Of a stretch of DNA of 7,959 bases, positions 5,575-7,959 are shown one piece after another. The notes beneath the pieces are model-generated. The model had not been told where the DNA came from. It was given only the letters and a program-made list of their open reading frames with translations, and did not search any database. Origin of the DNA: CADEFF01 sp964569315 (GTDB taxonomy: Bacteria > Pseudomonadota > Alphaproteobacteria > Dongiales > Dongiaceae); the NCBI GenBank assembly GCA_964569315.1, contig CAZMUZ010000148.1:1-7959 (forward strand), in the 5' to 3' direction. Position numbers and translations under genes: made by a program. Position 1 is the first letter of the stretch. Every line of letters begins with the position of its first letter.

Positions 5575-6855
5575 ATGCCCAAGCTCACAAAACGAACGGT
5601 CGATGCCGCTGCACCTTCGGGTCGCGACTGGTTCCTGTGGGACGATGAGCTGCCCGGCTTCGGGCTCAGGATATTCGCCAGTGGGCGGAAGTCTTACCTC
5701 GTCCAGTATCGAGCCCTAGGGCGGAGCCGGAGGGTCACGATAGCCGCACACGGCGCCCTGACACCGGATGAAGCCCGCAAGGAAGCGAAGGCGATCCTGG
5801 GCAGCGTGGCGAAAGGTGGAAATCCTGCTGAAGTCCGGGCGAGGAATCGAGAGGCTATTACCGTAGCCGAGCTGTGCCGGCTCTATCTCGATGCCGCCGA
5901 GGATGGGCTGATACTGGGAAAGGGCGGCCGCCCGAAGAAAGCCAGCACACTGGCGACCGATCGCGGTCGCATCGAACGCCATATCCGGCCTTTGCTCGGC
6001 ACCCGGCGTTTGGCCGATTTGACCAAAGCCGATGTAACGAAATTCATGCGCGACATCGCGCGCGGCGCGACCAAGAGCGACATCAAGACCAAGAAGAGGG
6101 GGAGGGCAATAGTCCGCGGCGGACGAGGAACTGCCACCCGGACGGTCGGTCTCCTGGGCGGCATCCTGTCATTCGCCGCCTCCGAAGGGCTCCTCACAGG
6201 GAACCCGGTGTCGGGCGTAAAGCGCTTCGCAGATGGCAAGCGGCGCGTGGTTCTGACGGCCGAGCAGTATCGGGACCTGGGAAAGGCCCTGGAGAAAGCG
6301 GAAAGGGAAGGCGAGAACTGGAAGGCCATCGCCGCCGTGCGACTGATTGCGTTCACGGGATGCCGCAAGGAAGAGATCGAGGCATTGCTGAGGACTGCCC
6401 CGGATGAACCGCGCGGCTGCTTCCGTTTCATCGATTCCAAGGAAGGTGAGGGCGTTCGTCCTATAGGGAAGCCGGCCTTCGATGTGCTGAGAAAGCTGCC
6501 GAAGGACAGGGAAGGGTCTTACGTGCTTCCTGGCGATCGGAGGGACGGGTTCTATACGGGTCTTCCGAAAGCATGGCTGCGCATTCGCTCACGGAGCAAG
6601 TTGCTCGGTCGCCTGACGCTTCATGGCCTTCGCCATGCTTATACCAGCACAGCCAATGGCCTTGGTTACACCGAGGCAACGCGCGCCGCGCTCGTGGGTC
6701 ACAGCGGCTCGGGGAGCCAGACCGGCGACTACACCCATCACATTGATAGTGTGCTTGTCGCCGTTGCCAATCGTGTAGCTGGGACCATTCACGCCATGAT
6801 GAGTGGACGGGAGGCAAAAATCTTGCCTCTCCGGCGCCGAGCGAAGGCGCAATGA
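5575..6855 (+). CDS. int: Tyrosine recombinase / integrase of the element
   Basis: This 426-aa integrase catalyses site-specific integration and excision, here at tRNA-Arg(CCG). Residues 1-80 are the N-terminal DUF4102-type arm-binding domain (MPKLTKRTVDAA, then DDELPGFGLRIFASGRKSY). About 93-205 is the core-binding SAM-like domain and 225-400 the catalytic domain. The catalytic set is complete: Arg264 in FTGCRKEE, Lys289, His350 and Arg353 in TLHGLRHAYTS, His376 in ALVGHSGS, and the nucleophile Tyr386 in TGDYTH. The start is uncertain: a GTG at 5566 is in frame, but family similarity begins at the ATG at 5575, and neither has a good ribosome site. The tandem arm repeats end 11 nt before this ATG. 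The stop overlaps the next gene by ATGA. Confidence 0.93.
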   Translation: MPKLTKRTVDAAAPSGRDWFLWDDELPGFGLRIFASGRKSYLVQYRALGRSRRVTIAAHGALTPDEARKEAKAILGSVAKGGNPAEVRARNREAITVAELCRLYLDAAEDGLILGKGGRPKKASTLATDRGRIERHIRPLLGTRRLADLTKADVTKFMRDIARGATKSDIKTKKRGRAIVRGGRGTATRTVGLLGGILSFAASEGLLTGNPVSGVKRFADGKRRVVLTAEQYRDLGKALEKAEREGENWKAIAAVRLIAFTGCRKEEIEALLRTAPDEPRGCFRFIDSKEGEGVRPIGKPAFDVLRKLPKDREGSYVLPGDRRDGFYTGLPKAWLRIRSRSKLLGRLTLHGLRHAYTSTANGLGYTEATRAALVGHSGSGSQTGDYTHHIDSVLVAVANRVAGTIHAMMSGREAKILPLRRRAKAQ

Positions 6856-7424
6856 TGACCGGCTATGACCCAACCTGGACTCTTGCAGAAAGTTGGGAAA
6901 TCAAAGATGCAGCGTGGCTATGGTGCGGATACTCGCCACTAGTCGATTTTGACGACCTTGCTGAGGCGCAGCAGGATCAAATCTCGGCAACCATCAAAAT
7001 GCTCTGCGCCGCCGCTCACGCAGGAAAGCTTATGCCGAATGGGGAACTCAAGGGGCGCCCGACCGCAAGCCTTCGATATGCCACCGTATCGCGCGATGCC
7101 CTGCGGTCCTATGCCAAGTCGATAGGACAAGCGCCAGCATTTCTCTTTGACACATTGATGCCAGAAACAACGCCGACATGGACGCTGGACGATAACCCGA
7201 ATCGTGGTGGTCGGCCGCGTGAATACGACTGGGATGCCTTCACAATCGAGATCATCCGCATCGCCAATACCCCTGATGGTCTTCCTGAGCGACAAGCCGA
7301 GTTAATCAACCAACTCTCCCAGTGGTGCGAAAATGAGTGGAGGAAACAGCCTGCGATGAGCGCAATCAAGGCGCGCGTCTCTGCGATTTACAACGCTGTT
7401 AAACCAAGGCCAGAAACTCTCTAA
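6852..7424 (+). CDS. Uncharacterised protein coupled to the integrase
   Basis: This 190-aa protein has no function I recognise. Its ATG overlaps the integrase stop (ATGA at 6852-6855), which suggests translational coupling; a second ATG follows at once. The N-terminal part (about 8-95) is helical, opening with TWTLAESWEIKDAAWLWCGYSPL and ending in RDALRSYAKSIGQ. After a proline-rich linker, GGRPREYDWDAF (119-130) starts a second, basic helical domain containing IANTPDGLPERQAELI and AMSAIKARVSAIYNAV. From memory this C-terminal pattern recurs in hypothetical proteins of alphaproteobacterial phages and islands. The last helices could form a DNA-binding helix-turn-helix, so a regulatory or excision-control role is plausible but unproven. 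Codons are less G+C-biased than in the left-hand genes. A 13-bp inverted repeat spans its stop codon. Confidence 0.8.
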   Translation: MMTGYDPTWTLAESWEIKDAAWLWCGYSPLVDFDDLAEAQQDQISATIKMLCAAAHAGKLMPNGELKGRPTASLRYATVSRDALRSYAKSIGQAPAFLFDTLMPETTPTWTLDDNPNRGGRPREYDWDAFTIEIIRIANTPDGLPERQAELINQLSQWCENEWRKQPAMSAIKARVSAIYNAVKPRPETL

Positions 7425-7451
7425 GAGGAGCGGACCCTAGTTTCTGGCCTT
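7406..7451 (+). terminator. 13-bp inverted repeat across the stop codon
   Basis: The arms 7406-7418 and 7439-7451 are perfect 13-bp complements (AAGGCCAGAAACT and AGTTTCTGGCCTT) with a 20-nt loop holding the TAA of the 190-aa gene. The right arm is followed by a tandem copy of TTTCTGGCC (7450-7458). It may end the integrase transcript or be an operator. There is no good U tract. Confidence 0.55.
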
Positions 7452-7458
7452 TCTGGCC
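7441..7458 (+). repeat. Tandem 9-bp repeat TTTCTGGCC x2
   Basis: TTTCTGGCC occurs twice head to tail (7441-7449, 7450-7458), and its complement GGCCAGAAA is at 7408-7416, giving three copies of one 9-mer within 51 bp. Such clustering fits binding sites for an element-encoded regulator, or alternative pairing of one upstream arm with two downstream partners. Confidence 0.6.
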
Positions 7459-7486
7459 GACAAACTCATTCTCATCACCGCAAGTT

Positions 7487-7528
7487 TCTCTCGCGAGCCG
7501 GCGCTGTCCGGCTTTTTACAGCGAGAGA
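7487..7528 (+). promoter_or_regulatory. Leader with alternative hairpins before the excisionase-like gene
   Basis: An outer perfect 8-bp stem, TCTCTCGC (7487-7494) with GCGAGAGA (7521-7528), encloses AGCCGG-CGCTGT-CCGGCT (7496-7513). That inner hairpin is followed by T7514-7517, an intrinsic-terminator layout. The terminator loop CGCTGT (7502-7507) is complementary to ACAGCG (7518-7523), whose pairing would break both. The outer right arm is also the only purine-rich ribosome site before the ATG at 7532. This looks like a conditional terminator or start-site blocker. The sequences are seen; switching is inferred. Confidence 0.5.
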
Positions 7529-7531
7529 CAG

Positions 7532-7786
7532 ATGGAAATTCAGCAACTGGAGCCCGGTCTTGATCGGAAGGCCGCGGCTGCCTTCCTCAAGAATCAGGGC
7601 TATCCAGTCGAACCCACCACGCTCGCGAAGCTGGCCAGCGTCGGCGGCGGACCCGTGTTCGAAAAATTTGGACGGAAGCCGCTCTATACGAAACCAAACT
7701 TGATCGCTTGGGTGCGTTCGAAGCTGTCCGGACCGCTCCGTTCGACCAGCGATTCGCCTGCCGACCAACCTCCGCAGGCGGCATGA
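7532..7786 (+). CDS. Excisionase-like small HTH protein
   Basis: This 84-aa protein resembles small MerR-like winged-helix DNA-binding proteins (excisionase/AlpA type). LDRKAAAAFLKNQGYPV and TTLAKLASVGGGP (about 10-41) read as the helix-turn-helix, VFEKFGRKPLYTKPNLIAWV (42-61) as the wing and last helix, and residues 65-84 as a disordered Ser/Pro/Gln tail. By position, downstream of the integrase in an integrative element, it may be the recombination directionality factor or a transcriptional activator of excision. The purine-rich GAGAGA (7523-7528) ends 3 nt before the ATG and lies in a hairpin arm. The stop at 7784-7786 is 3 nt before the next likely start. Confidence 0.75.
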   Translation: MEIQQLEPGLDRKAAAAFLKNQGYPVEPTTLAKLASVGGGPVFEKFGRKPLYTKPNLIAWVRSKLSGPLRSTSDSPADQPPQAA

Positions 7787-7789
7787 ACC

Positions 7790-7959
7790 ATGGCCCAGAA
7801 AAGCAGAAGGGCGGCCCTGCCGGGGGCCGCCACTTCCAGAAGCATCATCGTCGCTGAATGCTTGGAAGATAGCACCACCGCTCCGAACGTCAACAGCCTC
7901 GCCGCTCGCCTAATTGGTAAACGATATCGGTTGCGCCCATTGCAAGCTCGATTGATAGC
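7790..7959 (+). CDS. Small hypothetical protein, cut by the right edge
   Basis: A frame opens at the ATG at 7790 and stays open to the window end (56 complete codons). AGGCGG (7776-7781) lies 8 nt before the ATG, and the gene starts 3 nt after the excisionase-like stop, so the two are probably cotranscribed. The visible part has a basic N-terminus (MAQKSRRAALPG) and then VNSLAARLIGKRYRLRPLQARLI, which looks like an amphipathic helical segment. I do not recognise the family, and the frame is too short for strong coding statistics. A competing 24-codon frame from 7783 is less likely. Confidence 0.5.
   Translation, partial: MAQKSRRAALPGAATSRSIIVAECLEDSTTAPNVNSLAARLIGKRYRLRPLQARLI

Larger units (their letters stand above)
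5367..7959. mobile_element. Integrative element, integrase-proximal end (right end outside window)
   Basis: The element is bounded on the left by the truncated tRNA-Arg. In order it then carries arm-type repeats, a tyrosine integrase, a coupled 190-aa unknown, an 84-aa excisionase-like HTH protein and another small protein, all plus strand. The 190-aa gene and the following gap look less G+C-rich than the flanking chromosome, consistent with transfer. Whether it is an integrative conjugative element, a prophage, a satellite or a genomic island cannot be told from this window, as no conjugation, capsid or cargo genes are reached. Confidence 0.82.

Noticed and set aside
7783..7857. 24-codon frame starting with ATGA overlap at the excisionase-like stop
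   Set aside because: It is very short and Gly/His/Lys-rich. The frame from 7790 has better ribosome-site spacing and stays open to the edge, though this cannot be fully excluded.
1..7959. CRISPR array, toxin-antitoxin, restriction, retron or other defence system
   Set aside because: There are no regularly spaced repeats, and none of the supported proteins show nuclease, methylase, reverse transcriptase, helicase or toxin motifs.

Overview
The window reads as a chromosome-to-mobile-element junction in a G+C-rich alphaproteobacterium, most likely Hyphomicrobiales. That placement is an inference from base composition, the gene families present, and a LysR/pirin/isochorismatase-hydrolase cluster of a type common there. 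No rRNA or other strong taxonomic marker is present.

The left part (1-5366) looks like ordinary accessory chromosome. It holds the N-terminus of a SulP anion transporter (minus, cut by the left edge), then a divergent AAC(3)-family N-acetyltransferase. A two-gene minus-strand unit follows (pirin, then a YcaC-type cysteine hydrolase), with a divergent LysR regulator. Last come a GFA/CENP-V-type zinc protein and a GNAT acetyltransferase, both plus strand. The pirin/LysR intergenic region carries an 18-bp palindrome just upstream of the lysR start. The simplest reading is that LysR controls both the pirin-hydrolase unit and itself.

The right part (5367-7959) is the integrase end of an integrative element. 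At 5367-5416 lies the 3' 50 nt of a tRNA-Arg(CCG), minus strand. Similarity stops exactly at the base of the anticodon stem, as expected for an att core where a tyrosine recombinase cut in the anticodon region. Integrase arm-type repeats (TGYTTCCGCAG, three copies) and a tyrosine integrase with a full R-H-R-H-Y set follow. A 190-aa protein of unknown function overlaps the integrase stop by ATGA. After a structured 107-nt gap come an 84-aa excisionase-like HTH protein and a further small reading frame that runs off the right edge. These genes are all co-oriented away from the att site, and the 190-aa gene and the gap are visibly less G+C-rich than the left part. The cargo and the far att site lie outside the window.

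The most interesting unexplained structures are the two intergenic elements between 7406 and 7528. One is a 13-bp inverted repeat spanning a stop codon plus a tandem copy of one arm. The other is a leader with mutually exclusive hairpins ending at the start of the excisionase-like gene. I found no recognisable defence, CRISPR or retron system inside the window itself.
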